From the NCBI GenBank assembly GCA_046727435.1, contig JBKPCR010000037.1, positions 1-12,960 of the forward strand: a stretch of DNA of 12,960 nt. Direction: 5' to 3'. Source of the DNA: CAVPRW01 sp046727435 [NCBI: bacterium]. Its GTDB lineage: Bacteria; Tectomicrobia; Entotheonellia; J063. Numbering within the stretch: the stretch's first letter is position 1; every line of letters begins with the position of its first letter. A model generated the notes under the pieces. It did no database searches and was not told the origin of the DNA. It saw nothing but the letters and a program-made list of their open reading frames with translations. Position numbers and translations under genes: made by a program. Below, piece after piece: positions 1 through 6,326 of the stretch.

Positions 1-668
1 AAGGTAGCCTAACCAGGGCATGGAGCCGACGCGGTAACCCGCGCGGCTCATGCCTGAGCGTGTGTGCCGTGCATGCCGTCATGCTTGGGGGTGAAAGTCC
101 CCTGTCCAGGTATTCGTGGAGCCGAAGGACAAGGGAAGCGCAAGGGCGTCACCGTGAGGTGGGGTCTGAAGGACGCGTGGAACGAAGGTGTGGGGCGAGG
201 GACACGAACCGGATATGAGGTGTGGTACAGTCGGGACGAGCGGGCACGCGACCGTGAAGTCCTCCATCCACAGTGGGCTGTGCTTGATACATCCGGCGTC
301 TATGCACCGACGGTATGGCAGCTGACCGCGGGAGATCTGCGGGGTGTCCGGATAAGGACTGAGGGCGGAGGAATCCTCCCTGACCGCCCTGCAGAAGTCA
401 GCAGAGGGCATCGTAGGCACGCCGGAGCGTGCTGAAGGCCTGAACGGTAGAGAGGAGTGGCGGCCTGGGATGGAGCAGCGAGATGGCATCCGGCGAGGGG
501 CCGGGCGGTGCCAGGCCCCTGGGATGAACGCGCGGCTGGCACGCTGGGAGACGAGGCTCCGGTTGGGGTGTACTTCACCCTGATGGTATCTGCCGAATCG
601 CCGGAGACGTGACCCGTCTGTCCGGTGGTGTGGGCGGGGGAGGCCGTGAGGCCCCTCCCTATCGCGAT
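1..668 (+). mobile_element. Group II intron without a maturase gene (5' end uncertain)
   Basis: This is a self-splicing retroelement RNA, here lacking its own reverse transcriptase. A strong hairpin (GGCATG-GAGCCG paired with CGGCTC-ATGCC, about 18-55) is followed by the domain I stem-loop GGGGGTGAAAGTCCCC (87-102 area) and by blocks such as CACCGTGAGGTGGGGTCTGAAGG (about 150-172) that recur in bacterial IIB-like introns. Domains V and VI close it at 596-668. The 5' end may be near base 4, or just outside the window, because no clean GUGYG terminus is visible; GTGTG at 60-64 or 62-66 is an alternative that would exclude the first hairpin. Domain IV is only about 100-150 nt and carries no RT or maturase motifs. 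The longest frame starting near 470 stops after about 36 codons. Splicing would therefore need a maturase supplied in trans. The assignment rests on remembered family patterns and visible folding. Confidence 0.75.
596..668 (+). ncRNA. Group II intron domains V and VI with 3' splice site
   Basis: Domain V is the catalytic hairpin: CGCCGGAGACG, a small loop, then CGTCTGTCCGGTGGTG (about 598-630). Domain VI follows as a GC-rich hairpin, GGGGGAGGCC-GTGA-GGCCCCTCCC. An unpaired A at 661 lies 7 nt before the proposed end at 668, the spacing expected for the branch-point adenosine. The proposed 3' exon starts TTAGG or TAGG at 668/669, so the splice site is uncertain by about one base. Confidence 0.72.
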
Positions 669-725
669 TAGGCCTATCGAGGAGTGAAACAGGTTTGCCG
701 AGGCCGCAGAGCAGAGGAGAGCGAG

Positions 726-1340
726 ATGCCTAATGTCTTCATGAGCTATTCGTCGGGTGACTCAGCTTTTGCGGAGGTGGCGGCCATGCAGCTACGAGAA
801 CGAGGGATCCACGTTTGGCTTGATCACGGCAGTCTGCATCCCGGTGAAGATTGGAGAAAGGGAATTGACGACGGAATCTCATCCGCAGATGCACTAATTG
901 CGGTGTTGAGTCCAAAGTCATTAGCATCACCGCATGTCACCTATGAGTGGGCTTCTGCTCTGGAGAAAGGTAGAAGAGTCATTCCCGTTCTTATCGAGCG
1001 CACCGAGTTGCATCCGCGACTAGAAGCTCTTCAGTATCTCGACTTTACTGATCCTGAAACGAGGCCATGGCAGTTACTCCTCGACGAGATCGCTCGCCAA
1101 GACGAGTCTTACCTCGGCATCTTCTCCTTAGGCTTTCCACCTTTATACAACTCTGATCTTGACCGAGCCTGCGAACTTTGGCTGGTTGGGGTATCTCTAG
1201 AAAACACGGTTCCGAGGCTGTCTAGGAAGCTCAAGGGCAATCTTGCGAATGGTAAGAAGTTGCGCGTATTGCTTGCCAAATCTTTACCTTCTAACGGACA
1301 GGCGCTGAACCCGGCGGTCGCTTGCGCGCCCTTTGGTTAG
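726..1340 (+). CDS. TIR-domain protein in an integron cassette, probable NADase-type defence effector
   Basis: The 204-residue product begins MPNVFMSYSS, the first strand of a bacterial TIR domain, which spans about residues 3-115. S68 and E74 lie in SPHVTYEW, which fits the S-x-W-C-x-x-E region that supplies the catalytic glutamate of NAD-cleaving TIR enzymes, although W and C are replaced by H and V. Residues about 141-185 (ELWLVGVSLENTVPRLSRKL, then GKKLRVLL) resemble the start of a sensor-like domain found behind TIR and other signalling domains. It breaks off after RVLL, and the last 16 residues are encoded by the attC-like site. Start 726 is chosen for its AGGAGAG ribosome site at 714-720; an in-frame ATG at 684 has no such support. 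The base composition looks less GC-rich than the nuo genes. Role in phage defence is inferred from the family; no partner gene is adjacent. Confidence 0.82.
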   Translation: MPNVFMSYSSGDSAFAEVAAMQLRERGIHVWLDHGSLHPGEDWRKGIDDGISSADALIAVLSPKSLASPHVTYEWASALEKGRRVIPVLIERTELHPRLEALQYLDFTDPETRPWQLLLDEIARQDESYLGIFSLGFPPLYNSDLDRACELWLVGVSLENTVPRLSRKLKGNLANGKKLRVLLAKSLPSNGQALNPAVACAPFG

Positions 1341-1357
1341 CCCCTATCCGTTAGGCG
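1289..1357 (+). repeat. attC-like integron recombination site
   Basis: The outer arms CTAACGGA (1291-1298) and TCCGTTAG (1347-1354) pair perfectly, and the right one continues as GTTAGGC, which fits the R' core GTTRRRY. The inner arms GGCGCTGAACC (1301-1311) and GGTTAGCCCC (1335-1344) pair apart from one mismatch, with one unpaired G in the left arm. An extrahelical G in L'' is a hallmark of true attC sites. The left core TTCTAAC departs from RYYYAAC only in its first base. Length (about 69 bp), position overlapping the stop of the upstream gene, and orientation all match a gene cassette. Confidence 0.78.
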
Positions 1358-1420
1358 GTAGAATGTGCTGGCGTGCCTTATACTTGGGGTGGCTGATTGT
1401 CAAAGCGAATGGGGTGAGTG

Positions 1421-1843
1421 ATGACAAACAGACACAAGAGAGCACCGAACATGTGGATCTACTCGCCTCCGAAGTCGTCTAAGCCCAAAGTTCCCGGTGA
1501 CCTGAAAGCCGAGTTCACCGAGAAAGCCGAACGATTGCTGAAAGAATGGCGTCCTAAGTACATCAAGCTTCCGCCACCAGAATACCAGTTCAATTACATC
1601 GTCGAGCTCTATGGCAAATGGTTCCGTAGCTACTTCTATTTCTGCGCCAAATACGCCTGCCCTGGTCCAACGGCCGTCTCGCCGTTTTTTGAGGTGCGCT
1701 TCACGCGGCTGGAGTACGTGGGCAACAGGCAGTTCAATTTATCGTTTATGCGCCATACAGGCCAATGGGTCGAGACGGAGCAGGGCTTGACAGTTGACGA
1801 ATGCATAAGCTCAATCAGGGAGGACAGTTTCTATCAGCCCTGA
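1421..1843 (+). CDS. Conserved hypothetical protein, second cassette-like gene
   Basis: The product is 140 residues, soluble and without a signal peptide or membrane segment. It is rich in aromatic residues (VELYGKWFRSYFYFCAKYAC and later SFMRHTGQW) with a Lys/Pro-rich N-terminus. I associate the general pattern with small hypothetical proteins of proteobacteria but cannot name a family or function. It follows the attC-like site by about 65 bases, as a cassette gene would. Start 1421 has GGGGTG at 1411-1416 at good spacing; GTG at 1418 is an alternative. ATG at 1451 (MWIYSP) may be the true N-terminus, because the preceding residues look non-conserved. No attC-like site was found after the stop, so the cassette's right end is lost or degenerate. 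Confidence 0.6.
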   Translation: MTNRHKRAPNMWIYSPPKSSKPKVPGDLKAEFTEKAERLLKEWRPKYIKLPPPEYQFNYIVELYGKWFRSYFYFCAKYACPGPTAVSPFFEVRFTRLEYVGNRQFNLSFMRHTGQWVETEQGLTVDECISSIREDSFYQP

Positions 1844-1846
1844 GGG

Positions 1847-1894
1847 TGCATAAGTTACGGCTCTAGCTTATACTACAGTGGTAATCATACCACT
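1847..1894 (+). promoter_or_regulatory. Candidate promoter with palindromic operator, gene missing
   Basis: A perfect inverted repeat AGTGGTA-ATCA-TACCACT occupies 1877-1894. A good -10 hexamer, TATACT, lies just upstream at 1869-1874, with only a poor -35 near 1847-1852. A palindrome at the transcription start is typical of an autoregulated promoter such as those of toxin-antitoxin pairs. The expected gene on the + strand is absent: from about 1905 onward the sequence is a transposase remnant on the other strand. The palindrome could also belong to the end of that insertion sequence. Confidence 0.3.
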
Positions 1895-1904
1895 AATAAC
1901 TCAG

Positions 1905-2462
1905 CCAATGTTCCCCGACGTATAGAGGGCTCACACGTCGCAAGGCTTTGATGCCAGCGGCGCGACTGTGACCAAGCCGGGGCATCGCAAACGGTCCGCT
2001 GGGATCCTGGCTTGCTGACAACGAGTGGGGTCGTTGGTCCACTCCGCCGGCAGAGAGCGCTCGCGGTCCAGCAAGGCATGGCCGCGCCAGCTCGCATAGC
2101 CCACAAAGACCCCGATCTGTCAATTGTCAATGCGCCTGGTGGTCCCGCTGTATTGGCGAGTCATACCGGCCGAATAAAGTCTTCTTTCAGACACCCGGTC
2201 TCGTCGATCACCAGCACCGCCGCCGCGTCCCCCAGATGCTGGACGATAGTGCGGCGCAGCTCATCACACACGGCCTCAGGGTCCCACAGCCCTCGGCGCA
2301 GCAGATGCTGCATACCATAGGGCGTTGCGTCGCCACTCACGTCGGCCAACTGCCAGCTGTTCTTGCGCTCGGCCAGACCCAGCAGCCCGCGCCGATACGC
2401 CAACGCCCGCTGCCGGGGCTCGGACCGCTCAACATAGTGCGCCAGAGGGCGCTCGATATCAC
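1905..2462 (-). pseudogene. IS701-family transposase remnant
   Basis: Read on the minus strand from about 2462, the product runs DIERPLAHYVERSEPRQRAL, then ERKNSWQLADVSGDATPYG, then AVLVIDETG. The last contains the first aspartate of the DDE triad, as in IS701 transposases. After GCLKEDF the frame is lost near 2165. The family sequence resumes in another frame as RQYSGT, QIGVFVGYASWRGHALLDR and LPAEWTNDPTRCQQARIP, with a nonsense codon at 2120-2122 and probably another shift near 1985. Under half of the usual transposase of about 400 residues is left; most of the catalytic and C-terminal part is gone. The N-terminal side is interrupted at 2463 by a MITE-like element. It cannot be active. Confidence 0.8.
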
Positions 2463-2572
2463 TTAGTGCTCCGTTTCACAATTAACGCACAGGTTGCGAG
2501 AGCTGGCAAGCTGATGCATTGCGGAAAGAACGCCAAGTCAACCTGGTCATCATTTGTGAAACGGAGCACTTA
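2463..2572. mobile_element. MITE-like element with TTA target-site duplication
   Basis: The repeats GTGCTCCGTTTCACAA (2466-2481) and its exact complement (2554-2569) bound a 104-bp unit. With mismatches they extend to about 31 bp, since CAGGTTG follows on the left and its complement precedes on the right. TTA flanks both ends (2463-2465 and 2570-2572), as expected of a 3-bp target duplication. The interior has no coding capacity, so movement would need a transposase from a related full-length element. Removing the unit with one TTA joins two minus-strand frames into one that runs into the IS701 remnant, which suggests insertion into that frame. Confidence 0.75.
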
Positions 2573-3010
2573 GGTAGGCGGCTCCCCCCCCGGGCTGCTG
2601 GGAGAGCCTGGCCCAAGGGGGCCAGCGGATCGTGCTCTCATCGGCATCCGGCTTCCTCCCTCCATGCATGCACGAGAAATTATGATACCATGGCAGAGGC
2701 TTAATTGCCACTGTAGTACTAGGCAGCGAGTCAGTATGAGAGAACCGGTGATGCAGCGAAGTGCTACGGTTTGTGGCGCGTCGGGGCATCCCTCGTCGGC
2801 ATCAGGTGAGCTAGCAACCGTCGTTCTACGGGAGGTCCCGGTGGTGGTCAAGGTCATGAAATCATCTGTGCACTGCCGCGTCCGTCGACGCCTTGACAGC
2901 CCGAGCCAGCAGATGGTATGGTGGCAAAGGAATTAACGGCTCCGAGCAGACATCATCGCGAGCGTGGGCTACTTCGCCAAAGCAGCAGAGCTCAGAGGAT
3001 CGGCGCGACC
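2573..3010. other. Intergenic stretch, no convincing gene
   Basis: No frame here shows recognisable conserved motifs, a good ribosome site or a domain. A run of eight C occurs at 2585-2592. One frame around 2945-3000 reads RADIIASVGYFAKAAELRG, which has a protein-like look. It ends at the start of the acyl-CoA synthetase gene and may be a leftover of a longer upstream gene, but I cannot name a family. I see no terminator or promoter that I can defend. Confidence 0.4.
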
Positions 3011-3689
3011 ATGGCTGAGGCCCCGGTAGTAGCAGGGGAACGAAAGCTCATGACGGAGGTGGCGGCGAAAGAACTGCCAGGAGCGCAAGAGATCCCGGTT
3101 GTGCCTACCACTCTGGCGCGATCATTGAGTGAAGCGGTCCGCTTGGCGAAAGCTCTGGGACTGCCGGTCGCACTCAAGATCGTCTCCCCGGATGTCATGC
3201 ACAAAAGCGAGGTTGGGGGGTGCAACGGCAGTTGACCAGCCTTGCGCAGGTGAGGAAGGCCTATGGGGAAATCCTCACCACGGTGAGGGCCCGCGTTCCC
3301 GCGGTCGTTATCGAAGGTGTCTCTGTACAACCCATGGCCAAAACAGGGATCGACGTGGTGGCAGGGCTCACTCATGACCGCACCTTTGGGCCCGTGGTCA
3401 TGTTCGGATTGGGTGGCGTTTTCGTTACGGTGCTCAACGATCTGGCGTTTCGCGTGGTACCCCTACGCCCCAGGGATGGGCGCGCCATGATTCGGGGGGT
3501 CCGCGGTTTTCCCTCATTGCATGGCTTCCGAGGTACACCACCGGTCGATCTCGGTGCGCTGGAGGACATTTTGTCAAAGCTCTCGTCCCTGGCTGAACAG
3601 CGTTCGGAGTTGCATGAGATCGACCTGAACTCTGTCTTCGCCTATCCGGCGGGGTGTTGACCGTCGATGCACGGATCCTCCTCGTTTGA
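3011..3689 (+). pseudogene. Acyl-CoA synthetase (ADP-forming) beta subunit, ATP-grasp, frameshifted
   Basis: ADP-forming acetyl/acyl-CoA synthetases convert acyl-CoA, ADP and phosphate to acid, CoA and ATP. The beta part carries the ATP-grasp domain. The first segment has LPVALKIVSPDVMHKSEVGG. After a one-base shift at the G6 run 3215-3220 the family sequence continues with VSVQPMAKTGIDVVAGLTHD, FGPVVMFGLGGVFV, FRVVPL and ELHEIDLNSVFAYP. A second one-base deficit at 3651-3654 causes a stop; restoring one G gives a normal-looking end (VLTVDARILLV) and a stop at 3687-3689. The repaired length, about 226 residues, suits a stand-alone beta subunit; no alpha subunit is seen. Start 3011 is chosen because residues before MTEVAAKEL (ATG 3050) look family-like. 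Both lesions are missing Gs in runs, so sequencing error is a real alternative to decay. Confidence 0.82.
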
Positions 3690-3775
3690 AGTGCATCGAT
3701 GCCTCGGCAACTATGAAGCCAGGGCGGATACAGCGACGGGACCTCGGGCGGTAGTCCTGCCGGCCGCTTTAGCAT

Positions 3776-3806
3776 TTGACAGAGGACAGCTCCACGACGT
3801 GATATC
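3776..3806 (+). promoter_or_regulatory. Candidate promoter upstream of trxA
   Basis: A perfect TTGACA (-35) lies at 3776-3781, followed 18 bases later by TGATAT as a poor -10. It lies 20-50 bases before the trxA start and after the stop of the repaired synthetase gene. It could drive trxA-nuoCGH and the monooxygenase gene. The weak -10 keeps the call tentative. Confidence 0.3.
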
Positions 3807-3825
3807 GCAAAGGAGGTTTTCGATC

Positions 3826-4152
3826 ATGGCAAAGGCCATAGAGGTTACTGACAGCACGTTTGAGCAGGAAGTCTTGCAATCGACGCAACCGGTCTTGGTC
3901 GACTTTTGGGCGGTGTGGTGTGGTCCATGCCGTGCCGTTGCGCCCGTCGTTGAGGAGATTGCCGGCGACTATGAGGGCAAGCTCAAAGTGATGAAGCTGG
4001 ACGTCGACAATAATCCCCGCACGGCTGTGGCGTATGGCGTCCAAAGTATCCCAACCCTGTTGGTGTTCAAGAGCGGTAAGGAGGCCGAACGTATCATTGG
4101 GGCCGTGCCGAAAAAGGTGATCGTCGATAAGCTCCAGAGCGTGATGTCCTAA
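3826..4152 (+). CDS. trxA: Thioredoxin
   Basis: This 108-residue cytoplasmic protein reduces disulfides using a dithiol pair. The active site is WCGPC with C32 and C35, the buried aspartate lies in LVDFWA (D26), and the cis-proline is P76 in SIPTLL. Length matches ordinary thioredoxin 1. The start is fixed by a very strong ribosome site, AAAGGAGG at 3809-3816. The frame is open upstream to 3667, but that extension has no domain. It is the first gene of a tight cluster: nuoC starts only 4 bases after its stop. Placement before NADH dehydrogenase genes suggests co-transcription, not a proven functional link. Confidence 0.95.
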   Translation: MAKAIEVTDSTFEQEVLQSTQPVLVDFWAVWCGPCRAVAPVVEEIAGDYEGKLKVMKLDVDNNPRTAVAYGVQSIPTLLVFKSGKEAERIIGAVPKKVIVDKLQSVMS

Positions 4153-4156
4153 GGCT

Positions 4157-4726
4157 ATGATGGGTGACATACCGGTCGCTGAAAAGCTCATAGGACGTTT
4201 CGCGGACGCGGTGCAGGAGGTCTCTGAGGCTCATGGAGAGGTGACGCTGGTCGTCAGCCGTGAGCAGATCGTAGATATCTGTCGATGGTTAAAAGACGAT
4301 CCAGATTTCCGATACGATCTGCTCATGGACATGGCGGGGATGGATTATCTCGGGCGTGAACCGCGCTTTGAGGTGGTCTATCATCTGTACTCCGTTCCCC
4401 ATAATCGCCGCTTGCGGCTGAAAGTGCGGGTGGCTGAGAGCGACCTCGTCGTCCCCTCGGTGACCTCCGTCTGGAGCACTGCAAATTGGCACGAGCGTGA
4501 GGCCTTCGATATGCTGGGGATCCGATTTGCGGATCATCCGGACTTGCGGCGCATTTACATGCCGGATGATTACCCCGGACACCCGCTCCGTAAGGATTTC
4601 CCGACGTTCGGCCCAGAGGTTGAGGTCGACCCTCGGGACAATGTGCGCACGTTGCAGCAGCCGCCGCCGCCGTTTATCAGTAAGCTGTGGCGAAAAGGGG
4701 ACATCCGAGGGAAGAGCCAGAGCTGA
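4157..4726 (+). CDS. nuoC: NADH-quinone oxidoreductase subunit C
   Basis: NuoC (30-kDa subunit family) is a peripheral-arm subunit of respiratory complex I that packs against NuoD and NuoB. The product has 189 residues. It carries the family signature WHEREAFDMLGIRFADHPDL at 111-130, followed by RRIYMPDDYPGHPLRKDFP, with FEVVYHLYS earlier. It is a stand-alone NuoC, not a NuoCD fusion: it ends at FISKLWRKGDIRGKSQS with no 49-kDa domain. ATG at 4160 is an equally possible start, and the ribosome site is weak (TAAGG), so translational coupling to trxA is plausible. nuoD, which normally follows nuoC, is missing, and nuoG starts 10 bases later. Confidence 0.94.
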   Translation: MMGDIPVAEKLIGRFADAVQEVSEAHGEVTLVVSREQIVDICRWLKDDPDFRYDLLMDMAGMDYLGREPRFEVVYHLYSVPHNRRLRLKVRVAESDLVVPSVTSVWSTANWHEREAFDMLGIRFADHPDLRRIYMPDDYPGHPLRKDFPTFGPEVEVDPRDNVRTLQQPPPPFISKLWRKGDIRGKSQS

Positions 4727-4736
4727 GGATGAGTAT

Positions 4737-6308
4737 ATGCCGACGGTGAAGATCGATGATCGCGATATCACGGTGGGGGCAGGGACGAACCTCATCCAGG
4801 CTGCCGAACAGCTGGGAATCGAGATCCCATATTTTTGCTATCATCCGAAGCTGCAGGTGGAAGCCAACTGCCGCATGTGCCTGGTGAAGGTGGAGAAGAT
4901 TCCCAAACCAGTGCCCGCCTGCTCGACGGTTGTGACCGATGGTATGGTGGTCGCCACCAACACCCCCGAGATCGAGAAGGCCCGGAAAGGCGTGCTGGAG
5001 TTTATCCTGATCAACCACCCCTTGGATTGCCCGATCTGCGATCAAGCCGGCGAGTGTGTGTTGCAGGAGTACACCCACGATTACGGCCCTGGTGAGAGTC
5101 GATTCATCGAAGAAAAGGTCCACAAGCCAAAGAAGGTGCCGCTTGGCCCCCATGTCCTTTTCGACACCGAGCGTTGCATCGTCTGTACCCGCTGTGTCCG
5201 GTTCTGCCGTGATGTCGTGGGCGAGGAGGAGCTGGGGATCTTCCATCGTGGGGACCGGCAAATCATCGACGTCTTCCCCGGCCAGGAGCTGCGCAACAAA
5301 TACTCTGCCAACGTTGTCGACATCTGTCCGGTTGGCGCGCTGACCGCCCGGGAGTTCCGGTTCCGTGCTCGTGTCTGGTTTTTACAGCCTACCGAGAGTA
5401 TCTGCACCGGCTGTAGCAACGGCTGCAATATTTGGGTGGATGTCTACCAGAATAAGATTCAACGCCTGCGGCCGCGCATTAATGACGACGTCAACGAGCA
5501 TTGGATGTGTGATGCCGGCCGCTTCGGCTTCGAGTATGTGAATCGCGCTGACCGCCTCAAAACCCCACTGGTACGGCACGGTGAGCAGTTCGCTCCGGCC
5601 TCATGGGATGAGGCACTGCACTGGTGCGGCGAAGCTTTGCAAGGACTAAAGCAGGCATACGGCCCTGGGGCACTGGCGGGCATTGGATCCACGAAGTTGA
5701 CCAACGAAGAGCTTTTTCTATTCCGGCGCCTGATGCGCGACATCATCGGCTCACCTCATCTCGATGTTCCACCGCCACCCGAAGGCGATGAAGACAATTT
5801 CCTCATTCGGCGGGATAAAGCGCCGAGCGCGCGTGGTGTCGCCGACCTCGACTGCCAGCCAGGGCCGGGCGGGCTCGATCTCTGGGGCATTCGCGAGGGC
5901 ATCCGGGCAGGTACGATCAAGGGTCTCTATGTTGTGCAAGAGGACCTCGCAGAAGATCCTGCGTGGCGTGAGGCGCTGAGCCAACTCGACTTCCTGGTGG
6001 TGCAGGACATCCTCCCGACCGAGACCACCAAGCTGGCGCATGTGGTGTTGCCTGGTGTCAGCTTTGCTGAAAAGGAGGGGACGATCACCAATTATCGACG
6101 GCGAGTGCAACGCATCCGCCGGGCCCTGAAGCCCTTCGGGCTCAGCAAACCGGACTGGGAGATCTTCTGTATGCTCGCCGACAGTCTCGGCGCCTCGTGG
6201 CCCTTCACTTCCGCTGCGATGGTCACAGAAGAGATCGGGCGGGAGATCGCGGCGTACACCGGGATCACCTATGAAAAAGTGGGGAGCTCGGGGATCGCGA
6301 TCGAGTAA
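4737..6308 (+). CDS. nuoG: NADH-quinone oxidoreductase subunit G, short form
   Basis: NuoG carries iron-sulfur clusters in the peripheral arm of complex I. The 523-residue product shows them in order. The 2Fe-2S site has C34, C45, C48 and C62. The His-Cys site N5 has H94, C98, C101 and C107. The N4 region is CIVCTRCVRFC with C147, C150 and C153, plus C197 in ICPVGAL. C223, C226, C230 and C258 form the pattern Cx2Cx3Cx27C expected for the extra cluster N7, which only some bacteria have. The remainder is a shortened molybdopterin-oxidoreductase-like domain (about 220-500); the protein is smaller than E. coli NuoG, which exceeds 900 residues. The start follows a GAGG ribosome site overlapping the nuoC stop. 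No nuoE or nuoF is adjacent to feed it electrons. Confidence 0.94.
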   Translation: MPTVKIDDRDITVGAGTNLIQAAEQLGIEIPYFCYHPKLQVEANCRMCLVKVEKIPKPVPACSTVVTDGMVVATNTPEIEKARKGVLEFILINHPLDCPICDQAGECVLQEYTHDYGPGESRFIEEKVHKPKKVPLGPHVLFDTERCIVCTRCVRFCRDVVGEEELGIFHRGDRQIIDVFPGQELRNKYSANVVDICPVGALTAREFRFRARVWFLQPTESICTGCSNGCNIWVDVYQNKIQRLRPRINDDVNEHWMCDAGRFGFEYVNRADRLKTPLVRHGEQFAPASWDEALHWCGEALQGLKQAYGPGALAGIGSTKLTNEELFLFRRLMRDIIGSPHLDVPPPPEGDEDNFLIRRDKAPSARGVADLDCQPGPGGLDLWGIREGIRAGTIKGLYVVQEDLAEDPAWREALSQLDFLVVQDILPTETTKLAHVVLPGVSFAEKEGTITNYRRRVQRIRRALKPFGLSKPDWEIFCMLADSLGASWPFTSAAMVTEEIGREIAAYTGITYEKVGSSGIAIE

Positions 6309-6326
6309 CCGGCACAAAGGTCACAC

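Noticed and set aside
1-12. AAGGTAGC at the window start resembles a conserved 23S rRNA motif
   Set aside because: Only eight bases match; the following sequence folds as an intron hairpin and has no further rRNA similarity.
62-580. Long open frames on both strands within the intron
   Set aside because: They cross RNA stems and show no reverse transcriptase, maturase or endonuclease motifs; the GC-rich structured RNA explains the openness.
1-668. Class IIC-attC intron assignment
   Set aside because: The intron seems too long and IIB-like in domain I, and it lies in the same orientation as the cassettes, unlike known IIC-attC introns.
3667-3825. N-terminal extension of thioredoxin
   Set aside because: The extension has no domain or signal peptide, and a strong ribosome site stands just before ATG 3826, giving a standard-length thioredoxin.
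4677-5261. Minus-strand open frame opposite nuoG
   Set aside because: It lies opposite a gene with all iron-sulfur ligands conserved and has no motif of its own; the openness follows from codon bias.
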